A stretch of DNA of 64,000 bases, taken from NCBI RefSeq assembly GCF_004564075.1, contig NZ_CP038256.1, forward strand, positions 1 to 64,000. Direction: 5' to 3'. A model generated the notes under the pieces. That model was given only the letters and a program-made list of their open reading frames with translations, did no database searches and was not told where the DNA came from. Position numbers and translations under genes: made by a program. Positions 42,668 to 51,326 of the stretch are shown one piece after another (within the stretch, counting starts at the first letter, position 1; every line of letters starts with the position of its first letter). This stretch comes from Microbacterium sediminis. GTDB taxonomy: Bacteria; Actinomycetota; Actinomycetes; Actinomycetales; Microbacteriaceae.

Positions 42668-43435
42668 ATGCGCATCGGATACGGGATCATGGGCACGCTC
42701 GACCTCGACGTGGTGCGGGCGATCGCGCCGGAGCTGGAACGGGCGGGCATCGCGACGCTGTGGGTGAACCAGCCGGGCCGCAACGGCGACGCGCTCGCGG
42801 CGATGGCCGCCGCCGCCGCGGCGACGACGACCCTGCGCGTGGCCTCGGGCGTGATCCCCGTCGACGCGTTCCCCGCCGAGCAGCTGGTCGGGCGCGTGCG
42901 CGAGCTCGGGCTGCCGGTCGATCGGACCGTCATCGGCATCGGGTCGTCGCAGAAGCCGAGCCCCCTCACCCGGGTCGGCGAGGCGGCCGCGCACCTGAAG
43001 GCCGAGCTCGGCGTCCGGGTGGTGGTCGGCGCGCTCGGACCCAAGATGCGGCGCCTGGGCGCGACCGAGGCCGACGGCGTGGTGCTCAACTGGCTCACGC
43101 CCGACGCGGCCCGGCAGGCGCGCGCCGACCGCGACGCCGACGACCCCGAGGCGCGCGCCGAGCTGGCGCTGTACGTGCGCACGGCGCTTCCGCCGGCGCA
43201 CGAGCGCGTGCGGGCCGAGGCCGAGACCTACGGCCGGATCCCCACGTACGCGGCGAACTTCGCGCGGTACGGCTACGCCCCGGTGGACGCGGCGATCCTC
43301 GCGGCCGGGCCGGAGGAGGTCCGCCCCCGGCTGCGGGCGTACGACGGCATCGTCGACGAGGTCGTGGTGCGCGGCGTCACGGCCGGCGACACCGTGGCGG
43401 AGCATCTCGAGCTCGTGCGTGCGGCGGCAGCATGA
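42668..43435 (+). CDS. LLM-class (F420-type) oxidoreductase family protein
   Basis: A 255-residue luciferase-like TIM barrel: MRIGYGIMGTLDLDVVRAIAPELERAG at the start, TTTLRVASGVIPVDAFPAEQL, and VVVGALGPKMRRLGATEADGVVLNWLTPD. Actinobacterial members use coenzyme F420, some use FMN. The substrate cannot be told. It is shorter than many LLM enzymes (about 300-350), lacking some insertions. Start ATG 42668 fits a leaderless mRNA. Confidence 0.82.
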   Translation: MRIGYGIMGTLDLDVVRAIAPELERAGIATLWVNQPGRNGDALAAMAAAAAATTTLRVASGVIPVDAFPAEQLVGRVRELGLPVDRTVIGIGSSQKPSPLTRVGEAAAHLKAELGVRVVVGALGPKMRRLGATEADGVVLNWLTPDAARQARADRDADDPEARAELALYVRTALPPAHERVRAEAETYGRIPTYAANFARYGYAPVDAAILAAGPEEVRPRLRAYDGIVDEVVVRGVTAGDTVAEHLELVRAAAA

Positions 43436-43438
43436 TCC

Positions 43439-43494
43439 ATTCCGTAAGCGGAATGTCGCGTTCCGGAGACGCTCAGGGAGCGCCCAGGTAGACT
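43439..43494 (+). promoter_or_regulatory. Upstream region of the Mrp operon
   Basis: ATTCCG-TAAG-CGGAAT (43439-43454) is a perfect 6+6 palindrome and a plausible operator. TAGACT at 43489-43494 is a candidate -10, giving a start near 43501 and a leader of about 39 bases; no convincing -35 is seen. GAGAGGAG lies 6-13 bases before the mnhA ATG. Confidence 0.45.
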
Positions 43495-43539
43495 GAAGAA
43501 ACCCACGACGACCCCGCTCAGCCGCGAGAGGAGCCGCCT

Positions 43540-46488
43540 ATGCTGCCGCTTCTCTGCGCGTTCGGTATCGGGTCGCTGATCACGGCCCTTCTCGCGCGAC
43601 CGCTCGGGGCCCGCGTCTTCTTCGTCGCCGCCGCCTTCCCGCTGGCCGCGTTCGTGCACGCCCTGCTTCAGGTGCCGGCGATCGTCGGCGGGGGCATCGT
43701 CGCCGAGAGCGCGGTGTGGATCACGGCGCTCGACATCCGGCTCTCGATGCGGATGGACGCGCTCGGGGCCCTCATGGCGCTCATCGTCACCGGCGTCGGC
43801 GCGCTCGTGATGATCTACTGCGCCGTGTACTTCCGCGGCAAGCGCGACGGGCTGCCGCTCTTCTCCGGGGTGCTTCTCGCCTTCGCCGGCGCGATGTACG
43901 GGCTCGTGCTCACCGACGACCTCGTCGTGCTCGTGATGTTCTGGGAGCTGACGAGCATCCTGTCGTACCTGCTCATCGGCTTCTACCACCTGCGTGCCGC
44001 CAGCCGGCGTGCGGCGCTGCAGGCGCTGCTGACCACCACGCTGGGCGGTCTCGTGCTCCTCGTCGGCGTGGTGATGCTCGTGGCCACCGGCGGCACGACG
44101 AGCATCTCGGGTCTGCTGGCCGACCCGCCGACGGGCGGGCTCGTCGACGCGGCGCTCGTGCTCGTGCTCGTGGGCGTGCTCAGCAAGTCGGCCATCTTCC
44201 CGTTCCACTTCTGGCTGCCCGGCGCCATGGCGGCGCCGACGCCCGTGAGCGCGTACCTGCACGCGGCCGCGATGGTCAAGGCCGGCATCTACCTGCTCGC
44301 CCGCTTCGCCCCGGTCTTCGCCGAGGCGGGGCCGTGGCGGCCGATCGTCATCAGCCTCGGGCTGCTCACCATGCTGCTCGGGGGCGTGCAGGCCCTGCGC
44401 GAGCACGACCTCAAGCGCATCCTCGCCTTCGGCACCGTGAGCCAGCTCGGCTTCATCGCCGTGGTGGTGGGCTTCGGCACGCGCGATGCGGCGCTCGCCG
44501 GCGGCGCGCTCATCCTCGCCCACGCCCTGTTCAAGTCGACGCTGTTCCTCGTCGTGGGCGTCATCGACCGGCAGCTGTCCACGCGCGACATCGATCAGCT
44601 CAGCGGCCTCGCGCGCCAGGCGCCCACCATGGCGGTGACCGCGCTCGTCGCGGTCGCCTCGATGGCCGGCATCGCCCCGACCCTGGGATTCCTCGCGAAG
44701 GAGGCGGCGCTCACGGCGCTCATCGACGAGGCGCTGGCCGGCGGCGTCTGGGGCTGGATCGCCCTCGTCGGCGTCGCGCTCGGCTCGGTGCTGACCGTCG
44801 CCTACGGCATCCGCTTCCTCTGGGGGGCGTTCGGCACCAAGCGGGATCGCGACGGCCAGCCGCGGCCCACGACGCACTGGCCCGACCCGCCGCTGGGCTT
44901 CCTCGCGGCGCCGATCGTGCTGGCCGCGCTCGCGCTGGGCCTCGGCCTGATCGGCCCGCAGCTCGAGATGCTCCTCACGGCATACGCCGACACCGCGCCT
45001 GGCACGGCGCACGCCCACCTGGTGCTGTGGCACGGCCTGCAGCCGGCGCTGTTCGTCTCGCTCGGCACGATCGTCCTGGGCGCGCTCCTGTTCTGGCTCG
45101 CCCGTGCCACGGCCTTCGACATCACCGGGCGGATCATGCCCTTCACGGCATCCGACCTCTACTTCCTGGTGGTGCGCGGCATCGATCGCCTCTCCGTGGC
45201 GGTCACGCGCTTCACCCAGCGCGGATCGCTCCCCATCTACGTCGGCACGGTGTTCCTCGTGCTCATCGCCTCGCAGGGCACCGTGCTGCTCGCGGGCCGC
45301 GAGTGGCGGGCGGCGCTGGACGCCTGGCAGCACCCCGTGCAGATCGCCGCCGCGCCGATCATGATCATCGCCGGCGTCATCGCCGTGATGGCCCGCAAGC
45401 GCTACACCGGCGTCGTGCTCGTCTCGGTGACGGGCCTCGGCATGGTCGTGCTGTTCGCCACCATGGGCGCGCCCGACCTCGCGCTCACCCAGGTCCTCGT
45501 CGAGGCGGTCACCCTCGTGGCGTTCGCGCTCGTGCTGCGGCGGCTGCCGTCGCGACTGGGCGCGCACAGCGGTAGCTCGCGGCCGGTGCTGCGCGCCGTG
45601 ATCGGCGGCGCGGTCGGCGTGACCATGGCGCTGCTCGTCATGATCGCCACCGGCGCGCGGGTCGCCGAGCCGATCTCGACCGACTGGGCCGCGATGGCGT
45701 ACGAGATCGGTCACGGGCGCAACGTCGTGAACGTGGCGCTGGTCGACCTGCGCGGCTGGGACACGATGGGCGAGCTCTCAGTGCTCGTGCTCGCGGCGAC
45801 CGGCGTGGCCTCGCTCGTGTTCGTCACGCACCGCACCGACAACTCGCTGGCGCGGCTGAGCCGTCGGCTGCCGATCAAGAGCCGGATCGCCGCGAACCGC
45901 GCCTCGCGCCGCCCGCTCGTGGAGACGACCGAGGGCGTGCGCCCGCAGAACGCCGGCAACCGGAACAGCCCGCGTGCCTGGCTCGTGGGCGGGCAGAAGC
46001 TGCAGAGCGAGTCGCGATCAATCATCCTCGAGGTCGTCGTGCGCATCCTCTTCCACACGATCATCGTCGTGTCGATCTACCTGCTCTTCGCGGGACACAA
46101 CCTCCCGGGCGGCGGCTTCGCCGGCGGGCTCGTGGCGGGCATGGCGCTCGTGATGCGCTACGTCGCCGGCGGCCGCTGGGAGCTCGGTGCCGCCGCGCCC
46201 GGCGACGCGGGCCAGCTGCTGGGCGTGGGCATGATCCTCGCCGTCGGCACCGCCGTGGCGCCGATGCTGTTCGGCCTCGACCCGCTCACCCGCGCGGTGT
46301 GGGAGGCAGACCTGCCCGTCGTCGGCCACATCGAGTTCGTCAGCTCGACGATCTTCGACATCGGCGTGTACCTCGTCGTCATCGGCCTCGTGCTCGATGT
46401 GCTGCGCAGCCTCGGCGCCGAGGTCGACAAGCAGCTCAAGGAGTCGGCCGACCAGCCCTTCCGCGCGAGCACGGGAGGCGCCCGATGA
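43540..46488 (+). CDS. mnhA: Na+/H+ antiporter subunit A, fused with subunit B (Mrp/Mnh)
   Basis: A 982-residue multi-helix protein. The first part is the NuoL-like antiporter module, with VMFWELTSILSYLLIGF, KSAIFPFHFWLPGAMAAPTPVSAYLHAAAMVKAG and FGTVSQLGFI. From about residue 600 come MrpA-specific and DUF4040-type segments (GAPDLALTQVLVEAVTLVAFALVLR). The last 150 residues are MnhB-like (ILFHTIIVVSIYLLFAGHNLPGGGFAGGLVAGMALVMRY), so no separate mnhB exists. It is the largest subunit of the hetero-oligomeric antiporter. Stop and start of the next gene overlap by 4 bases. Confidence 0.95.
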   Translation: MLPLLCAFGIGSLITALLARPLGARVFFVAAAFPLAAFVHALLQVPAIVGGGIVAESAVWITALDIRLSMRMDALGALMALIVTGVGALVMIYCAVYFRGKRDGLPLFSGVLLAFAGAMYGLVLTDDLVVLVMFWELTSILSYLLIGFYHLRAASRRAALQALLTTTLGGLVLLVGVVMLVATGGTTSISGLLADPPTGGLVDAALVLVLVGVLSKSAIFPFHFWLPGAMAAPTPVSAYLHAAAMVKAGIYLLARFAPVFAEAGPWRPIVISLGLLTMLLGGVQALREHDLKRILAFGTVSQLGFIAVVVGFGTRDAALAGGALILAHALFKSTLFLVVGVIDRQLSTRDIDQLSGLARQAPTMAVTALVAVASMAGIAPTLGFLAKEAALTALIDEALAGGVWGWIALVGVALGSVLTVAYGIRFLWGAFGTKRDRDGQPRPTTHWPDPPLGFLAAPIVLAALALGLGLIGPQLEMLLTAYADTAPGTAHAHLVLWHGLQPALFVSLGTIVLGALLFWLARATAFDITGRIMPFTASDLYFLVVRGIDRLSVAVTRFTQRGSLPIYVGTVFLVLIASQGTVLLAGREWRAALDAWQHPVQIAAAPIMIIAGVIAVMARKRYTGVVLVSVTGLGMVVLFATMGAPDLALTQVLVEAVTLVAFALVLRRLPSRLGAHSGSSRPVLRAVIGGAVGVTMALLVMIATGARVAEPISTDWAAMAYEIGHGRNVVNVALVDLRGWDTMGELSVLVLAATGVASLVFVTHRTDNSLARLSRRLPIKSRIAANRASRRPLVETTEGVRPQNAGNRNSPRAWLVGGQKLQSESRSIILEVVVRILFHTIIVVSIYLLFAGHNLPGGGFAGGLVAGMALVMRYVAGGRWELGAAAPGDAGQLLGVGMILAVGTAVAPMLFGLDPLTRAVWEADLPVVGHIEFVSSTIFDIGVYLVVIGLVLDVLRSLGAEVDKQLKESADQPFRASTGGAR

Positions 46489-46976
46489 ACGTCTCGCTCA
46501 CCCTCGTCGTGATCATGGCCGTGCTCTATGCCGGCGGCGTCTACGCGATGCTCGAGCGCAGCCTCACCCGCGTGCTCATCGGGTTCCTGCTGCTGGGCAA
46601 CGCCACCAACCTGCTGCTGCTGATCGTCATGGGCGTGCCGGGCGGGGCGCCGTTCTACGGCGACGACGGCCCGCAGAGCGATCCGCTGCCGCAGGCCCTC
46701 GTGCTCACGGCGATCGTGATCACCTTCGCGGTCAGCGCCTTCCTGCTCGCGCTCATCTACCGCTCGTGGCAGCTCGGGCAGGCCGACCTCGTCGAGGACG
46801 ACGCCGAGGACATCGCGCTGCGCGAGCGCGCCGCCGACACCTCCGACGTCATGGAGGACGAGGAGGACGACGCCGATCTGGACGATGAGGCGACCACCGA
46901 CTTCGTGGGCCTCGACACGTCGCCGCTGACGATCATCGCGTCCTCGCCCGACATCGATCGGCGGGACGAACGATGA
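46485..46976 (+). CDS. mnhC: Na+/H+ antiporter subunit C with acidic tail
   Basis: A 163-residue NuoK-like subunit. Three membrane helices in the first 105 residues (VIMAVLYAGGVYAMLERSL, VLIGFLLLGNATNLLLLIV, QALVLTAIVITFAVSAFLLALIYR) match MnhC. The remaining ~58 residues form a strongly acidic cytoplasmic tail (MEDEEDDADLDDEATTD) that typical MnhC proteins of about 113 residues lack. ATG 46485 overlaps the mnhA stop. Confidence 0.93.
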   Translation: MNVSLTLVVIMAVLYAGGVYAMLERSLTRVLIGFLLLGNATNLLLLIVMGVPGGAPFYGDDGPQSDPLPQALVLTAIVITFAVSAFLLALIYRSWQLGQADLVEDDAEDIALRERAADTSDVMEDEEDDADLDDEATTDFVGLDTSPLTIIASSPDIDRRDER

Positions 46977-48535
46977 CCTGGAGCCTTCTCGTCCCGATGC
47001 TCGTGTGCCTGCCGCTGCTGGGCGCCGCGATCACCCTCGTGCTCGGACACCACCGGCGCTGGCAGGTGGGCGTCTCGATCGGCACGCTCACGCTGACCTT
47101 TGGCATCGCCGTGGTGCTGCTGCTCGTGGTCGACGCCGGCAACCCGCTCGCGGTGAGCGTGGCGGGCTGGGACCTGCCGTTCGGCATCGTCCTCTACGTC
47201 GACCGGCTGTCGGCGCTGCTCGTGGCGGTCTCGAGCGTGGTGCTGCTGGCGGTGCTGCTCTTCTCGGTCGGGCAGGGCGCGGCCGACGGCGATGACGACA
47301 CCCCGGTGTCGATCTTCCACCCCTCGTACCTCATCCTCGCGGCCGGCATCTTCGACGCCTTCATCGCGGGCGACCTGTTCAACCTCTACGTGGGCTTCGA
47401 GATCCTGCTGGTGGCCTCGTACGTGCTCATCACGCTGGGGTCCACGGAGTCGCGGATCCGCACGGGCACGGTGTACATCGTCGTCTCGCTCGTCTCGAGC
47501 ATCCTGTTCCTCAGCGCGATCGCCATGATCTACGGCGCCCTGGGCACGGTCAACATGGCGCACATCGCCGAGCGGATGACCGAGCTGCCGCAGGACGTCC
47601 AGCTGCTGCTGCACCTGCTGCTCGTGCTCGCCTTCGCGATCAAGGCCGCGGTGTTCCCGCTGTCGTTCTGGCTGCCCGACTCGTACCCCACGGCGCCCGC
47701 GCCGGTGACGGCGGTGTTCGCGGGCCTGCTCACCAAGGTCGGCGTCTACGCCCTCATCCGCACCGAGACGCAGCTGTTCCACGACTCCGACATCAACACG
47801 CTGCTGCTCATCGTGGCCCTCGCGACCATGGTCGTCGGCATCCTCGGCGCCGTGGCGCAGGCGGAGCTCAAGCGCATCCTGTCGTTCACGCTCGTGAGCC
47901 ACGTGGGCTACATGGTGTTCGGGCTCGCGATCGCCACGGAGGCGGCGATCGGCGCGACGATCTTCTACATGATCCACCACATCGTGGTGCAGACGACGCT
48001 CTTCCTCGCGGTGGGGCTGATCGAGCGCCGGGCGGGATCGACGTCGATCCTGAAGGTGAAGGGGCTGATGACGGCGGCGCCGCTCATCGCCGTGCTCTAC
48101 TTCATCCCCGCGCTGAACCTCGGCGGCCTGCCGCCGTTCTCGGGCTTCCTCGGCAAGTTCGCCCTGTTCGACGCGGCCGCCGCGCAGGGCACCCCGCTCA
48201 TGTACGTGCTGATCGTGGGCGGCATCCTCACGTCGCTGCTCACGCTCTACGCCCTGATGCGCGCGTGGAACCTGTCGTTCTGGCGCGAGGAGGAGGACTC
48301 CAGCGAGACCGAGGCCCGCATCGCCCACCTCGGCCAGGCGCCCGAGGCGCAGCAGCAGAACGAGCGCCGGGTGATCCCGCGGATCATGACCGCCGCGACG
48401 GTGGGCATGGTCGCGCTGTCGGTGGGCCTGACCGTCTTCGCCGGCCCGCTCTACGAGATCTGCGATCGGATCGGCCAGTCGCTGCTGCAGCCGATCTCGC
48501 TCGTGGAGCTCGACGGCGTGGAGGAGGGTTCCTGA
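46973..48535 (+). CDS. mnhD: Na+/H+ antiporter subunit D
   Basis: A 520-residue NuoN/NuoM-like subunit with about 14 helices. Key segments are LYVGFEILLVASYVLITLG (conserved Glu), AAVFPLSFWLPDSYPTAPAPVTAVFAGLLTKVGVYAL (conserved Lys) and KRILSFTLVSHVGYMVFGLA. It forms the second proton-pumping-type module of the Mrp complex. It overlaps mnhC by 4 bases. Confidence 0.95.
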   Translation: MTWSLLVPMLVCLPLLGAAITLVLGHHRRWQVGVSIGTLTLTFGIAVVLLLVVDAGNPLAVSVAGWDLPFGIVLYVDRLSALLVAVSSVVLLAVLLFSVGQGAADGDDDTPVSIFHPSYLILAAGIFDAFIAGDLFNLYVGFEILLVASYVLITLGSTESRIRTGTVYIVVSLVSSILFLSAIAMIYGALGTVNMAHIAERMTELPQDVQLLLHLLLVLAFAIKAAVFPLSFWLPDSYPTAPAPVTAVFAGLLTKVGVYALIRTETQLFHDSDINTLLLIVALATMVVGILGAVAQAELKRILSFTLVSHVGYMVFGLAIATEAAIGATIFYMIHHIVVQTTLFLAVGLIERRAGSTSILKVKGLMTAAPLIAVLYFIPALNLGGLPPFSGFLGKFALFDAAAAQGTPLMYVLIVGGILTSLLTLYALMRAWNLSFWREEEDSSETEARIAHLGQAPEAQQQNERRVIPRIMTAATVGMVALSVGLTVFAGPLYEICDRIGQSLLQPISLVELDGVEEGS

Positions 48536-49116
48536 TGGACGCGCGCTCCCGGCTGCTGCTGATCTGGCGCCAGCTGCCGTTCTTCGTCTGGCTCGTCGTG
48601 CTGTGGATGCTGCTGTGGGGGCAGCTCACCGCGCTCGCGCTCGTGACCGGCGTGCTCGTGGCGGTGTTCGTGACCACGTGGTTCCGCCTGCCGGTGGCGC
48701 AGATGTCGGGCCGGGTGAACCTCTGGTACGGCCTCGTGTTCGTCGTGACCTTCGTCATCGAGCTCGTGCACGGCGCCCTCAGCGTGTCGTGGGAGGTGCT
48801 GCGGCGGGGTCGGACGCGGGCGGCGATCATCCGCGTGCCGCTGCGCATCGACGACGACCTGATCATGACCCACACCGCGGTGGCGGCCTCGCTCATCCCG
48901 GGCTCCACGGTGATCGAGGCCGATCGCGAGCGCCGCGTGCTGTACCTGCACGCGATCGGCATGCGCGACATGGCCGCCGTCGAGGGCCAGCGCCGCCGCG
49001 TGCAGCGCTGGGAGGAGCGGATCGTGAAGGCGGTCGGCTCGCGCGCGCAGCTGCGCACCATCCGGGACGGCGGCGGGCCGGTGGCCGATCTCATCGACGC
49101 GGGAGGTGCCTCGTGA
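48535..49116 (+). CDS. mnhE: Na+/H+ antiporter subunit E
   Basis: A 193-residue subunit with two or three N-terminal helices (FFVWLVVLWMLLWGQLTALALVTGVLVAVFV, WYGLVFVVTFVIELVHGALSVSWEVL). The typical MnhE soluble part follows (HTAVAASLIPGSTVIEADRERRVLYLHAIG). It starts one base into the mnhD stop. Confidence 0.93.
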   Translation: MDARSRLLLIWRQLPFFVWLVVLWMLLWGQLTALALVTGVLVAVFVTTWFRLPVAQMSGRVNLWYGLVFVVTFVIELVHGALSVSWEVLRRGRTRAAIIRVPLRIDDDLIMTHTAVAASLIPGSTVIEADRERRVLYLHAIGMRDMAAVEGQRRRVQRWEERIVKAVGSRAQLRTIRDGGGPVADLIDAGGAS

Positions 49117-49388
49117 GCGTGCAGTCCGTCCTCGTCATCGCGATCATCGCGGTCTTCGCCGCCGCGGCGCTCGTCGCGCTCGTGCGGCTGGTGCAGGGCC
49201 CGTCGATCCTCGACCGCGCCGTGGCCAGCGACGTGCTCCTGACCGAGGTGATGTGTCTGCTCGGCGCCGAGATGGTCATCAACCAGCACGCGCGGACGCT
49301 CCCCGTGCTGCTCATCATCGCGGCGATCGGCGTGTTCGGCACCGTCGCGGTGGCCCGCTTCGTCGCGCGAAGGGATCAGCAGTCATGA
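49113..49388 (+). CDS. mnhF: Na+/H+ antiporter subunit F
   Basis: A 91-residue, three-helix subunit with the MnhF signature LVRLVQGPSILDRAVASDVLLTEVMCLLG. GTG 49113 overlaps the mnhE stop by 4 bases and has GGGAGG about 6 bases upstream. Confidence 0.92.
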   Translation: MSVQSVLVIAIIAVFAAAALVALVRLVQGPSILDRAVASDVLLTEVMCLLGAEMVINQHARTLPVLLIIAAIGVFGTVAVARFVARRDQQS

Positions 49389-49726
49389 GCGCCCTCATCG
49401 ACATCGTCGCGCTCGCGCTCGTGCTGGCGGGGGCGCTGCTGTGCCTCATCGCGTCGATCGGCCTGCTGCGGCTGGGCGATGTGCCCTCGCGCCTGCACGC
49501 GGCCACCAAGCCGCAGGTGCTCGGCCTGCTGCTCATCGCCACCGCGATCGCCCTCACGGCGCGGTCGTGGACGACGCTCGCGATGCTCGCGCCCGTGGTG
49601 CTCATCCAGCTCGCCACCGCCCCGCTCTCGGCGCACATGGCCGGCCGGCAGGCCTACCGCAACGGCAGGATCGACGCCGACTCCCTCATCGTCGACGAGC
49701 TCGCCGACGAGCGCGACCGGGGCTGA
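49385..49726 (+). CDS. mnhG: Na+/H+ antiporter subunit G
   Basis: A 113-residue subunit with three helices and the MnhG motif SIGLLRLGDVPSRLHAATKPQVLGLLLI. It ends the Mrp operon and overlaps mnhF by 4 bases. All six genes are chained by 1-4-base overlaps, so subunit stoichiometry is probably set by translational coupling. Confidence 0.92.
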   Translation: MSALIDIVALALVLAGALLCLIASIGLLRLGDVPSRLHAATKPQVLGLLLIATAIALTARSWTTLAMLAPVVLIQLATAPLSAHMAGRQAYRNGRIDADSLIVDELADERDRG

Positions 49727-49775
49727 GGGCGCGCGATTCTTGGCGAGGGCAACCCGGCTGCCGAGGAGGATCGGG

Positions 49776-49800
49776 CCCGGGTTCGCCCTCGGGAACCGGG
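49776..49800 (+). terminator. Possible terminator of the Mrp operon
   Basis: CCCGG-g-TTC (49776-49784, one bulged G) pairs with GAACCGGG (49793-49800) 50 bases past mnhG. It has no T-tract, so confidence is limited. Confidence 0.4.
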
Positions 49801-49819
49801 AACTCCTCGCGGTTCGTGA

Positions 49820-49832
49820 AATGATTGTTACA
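49820..49832 (+). promoter_or_regulatory. Candidate RpiR operator, site 1
   Basis: AATGATTGTTACA sits in the AT-rich patch 88 bases before the M20 dipeptidase. A 12/13 match is at 53771-53783 and an inverted 11/13 match at 53749-53761, before the second unit of this locus. The RpiR regulator at 61120-61974 is the obvious candidate binder. Confidence 0.55.
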
Positions 49833-49919
49833 GAAAGCGCGCTACGTCGTGTGGATGGAATGAATATGCCACATTGATGGAAGCCGGAACCTCTCTGTCA
49901 CTCCGGCGAAGGGGGCTTC

Positions 49920-51326
49920 ATGAGCATTGCGGCACTGCGATTCGACGCCGATGACGAGCGGTACATCCGCGAGCTCTCGGAGTACGTGGCCATCCCGTCC
50001 GTGAGCCGCGATGGCGATCCAGCGGTCATGCGCCGCGCCGCGCAGTGGCTGGCGGCGAGGCTCGATTTCGCTCGGCCGCGGATCGTGGAGACGCGCGGAT
50101 TCCCGGTCGTCGTGGGGCAGTGGATGGGCAGGCCGCAGGCCCCGACGGTGCTCGTCTACGGGCACATCGACGTGCAGCCCACGGGAGACATCGACGAGTG
50201 GCTCACGCCGCCGTTCGAGGCGACGCGCGTCACGGGGCCCGACGGCGAGGACAGACTGCGGGGGCGTGGCGTCACGGACGACAAGGGCCCCAGCTACATC
50301 GCGATCGAGACGTGCCGCCAGTTTCTCGCGCAGGAGGGCGCGCTTCCGCTGAATGTGAAGTTCCTCTTCGAGTGTGAGGAGGAGATCGGCAGTCCACACC
50401 TCGCCGACTTCGTCCATGCGCATGCGGAGGAGCTCGGAGCCGACCTCGTGATCTCGGCTGACGGCGCCATGTGGCGCACGGATGAGCCGTCGCTGTCGAT
50501 CGCATCGAAGGGTCTGCTTGCGCTCGACATCGAGGTGGAGGGCCCGAACCGCGACCTGCACTCAGGGCGCTACGGGGGCACCGTCGCCAATCCCATCCAC
50601 GCGCTCGTCGAGCTGCTGGCCACGCTCCATCACCCCGACGGGAGGATCGCGGTGGAGGGATTCGATGACGGCGTGCCGGCGCTCTCCGACGAGGAACGGA
50701 ACGAGATCGAGGCGGTGCCCTTCAGCGAGGAGGCCTACCGCGCCGACCTGGGCGTCGACCAGACGCACGGCGAGCCGGGGCTCGGCACACTCGCACGCCT
50801 GTGGACGCGGCCGACCCTCGAGATCAACGGCATCCGCGGCGGGGGCTCGTACACGGTGATCCCGCACGTGGCGAGTGCCCACCTCACGTGTCGTCTGGTC
50901 GCGGGCCAGCACCCGGACGCCGTCTATGAGGCGATCGTGCGGCACGTCAACGCGCACATCCCTCGCGGGACGCGGGTCGGGATCTCCCGTGAGGGCGGAT
51001 CGGTTCCGGCCTACGCGATCGATCGTGACCACCCGGCCATCACCGCGGCCACCGCCGCACTCGCCGAGGTCTACCCGAACGAGCGCGTGCTGCTTGCGCG
51101 CATCGGCGGGACCCTGCCAGCCACCACCTTGTTCGAGGACGCCCTGGGTGCGAAGACCCTGTTCTTCTCGTTCGCGTACGCCGACGAGCTCCACCACGCA
51201 CCGAATGAGTTCCTGCGCGTGCGGCGCCTGCGCGAGGGAATGCGCGCGTGGGAGATCCTGCTGCGGCTGCTGGGCGATGGCGAGCATCGCCTCGCGCAGC
51301 GTGCCCGCGAAGAGGCGATCGCGTGA
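49920..51326 (+). CDS. M20-family metallodipeptidase
   Basis: A 468-residue zinc peptidase related to carnosinase/PepV-type dipeptidases. The di-zinc ligands are visible in VYGHIDVQP, GRGVTDDKGP, the catalytic pair in ECEEEIGS, and the C-terminal HHAPNE. The lid-domain marker GPNRDLHSGRYGG is present. There is no signal peptide, so it acts in the cytosol on imported peptides. ATG 49920 has AAGGGGG about 5 bases upstream. First gene of a three-gene unit; the stop overlaps the next start as GTGA. Confidence 0.93.
   Translation: MSIAALRFDADDERYIRELSEYVAIPSVSRDGDPAVMRRAAQWLAARLDFARPRIVETRGFPVVVGQWMGRPQAPTVLVYGHIDVQPTGDIDEWLTPPFEATRVTGPDGEDRLRGRGVTDDKGPSYIAIETCRQFLAQEGALPLNVKFLFECEEEIGSPHLADFVHAHAEELGADLVISADGAMWRTDEPSLSIASKGLLALDIEVEGPNRDLHSGRYGGTVANPIHALVELLATLHHPDGRIAVEGFDDGVPALSDEERNEIEAVPFSEEAYRADLGVDQTHGEPGLGTLARLWTRPTLEINGIRGGGSYTVIPHVASAHLTCRLVAGQHPDAVYEAIVRHVNAHIPRGTRVGISREGGSVPAYAIDRDHPAITAATAALAEVYPNERVLLARIGGTLPATTLFEDALGAKTLFFSFAYADELHHAPNEFLRVRRLREGMRAWEILLRLLGDGEHRLAQRAREEAIA

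Noticed and set aside
43436..43539. A sodium or pH riboswitch before mnhA
   Set aside because: The leader after the candidate -10 is only about 39 bases, too short for a known riboswitch, and the only palindrome lies upstream of the -10.
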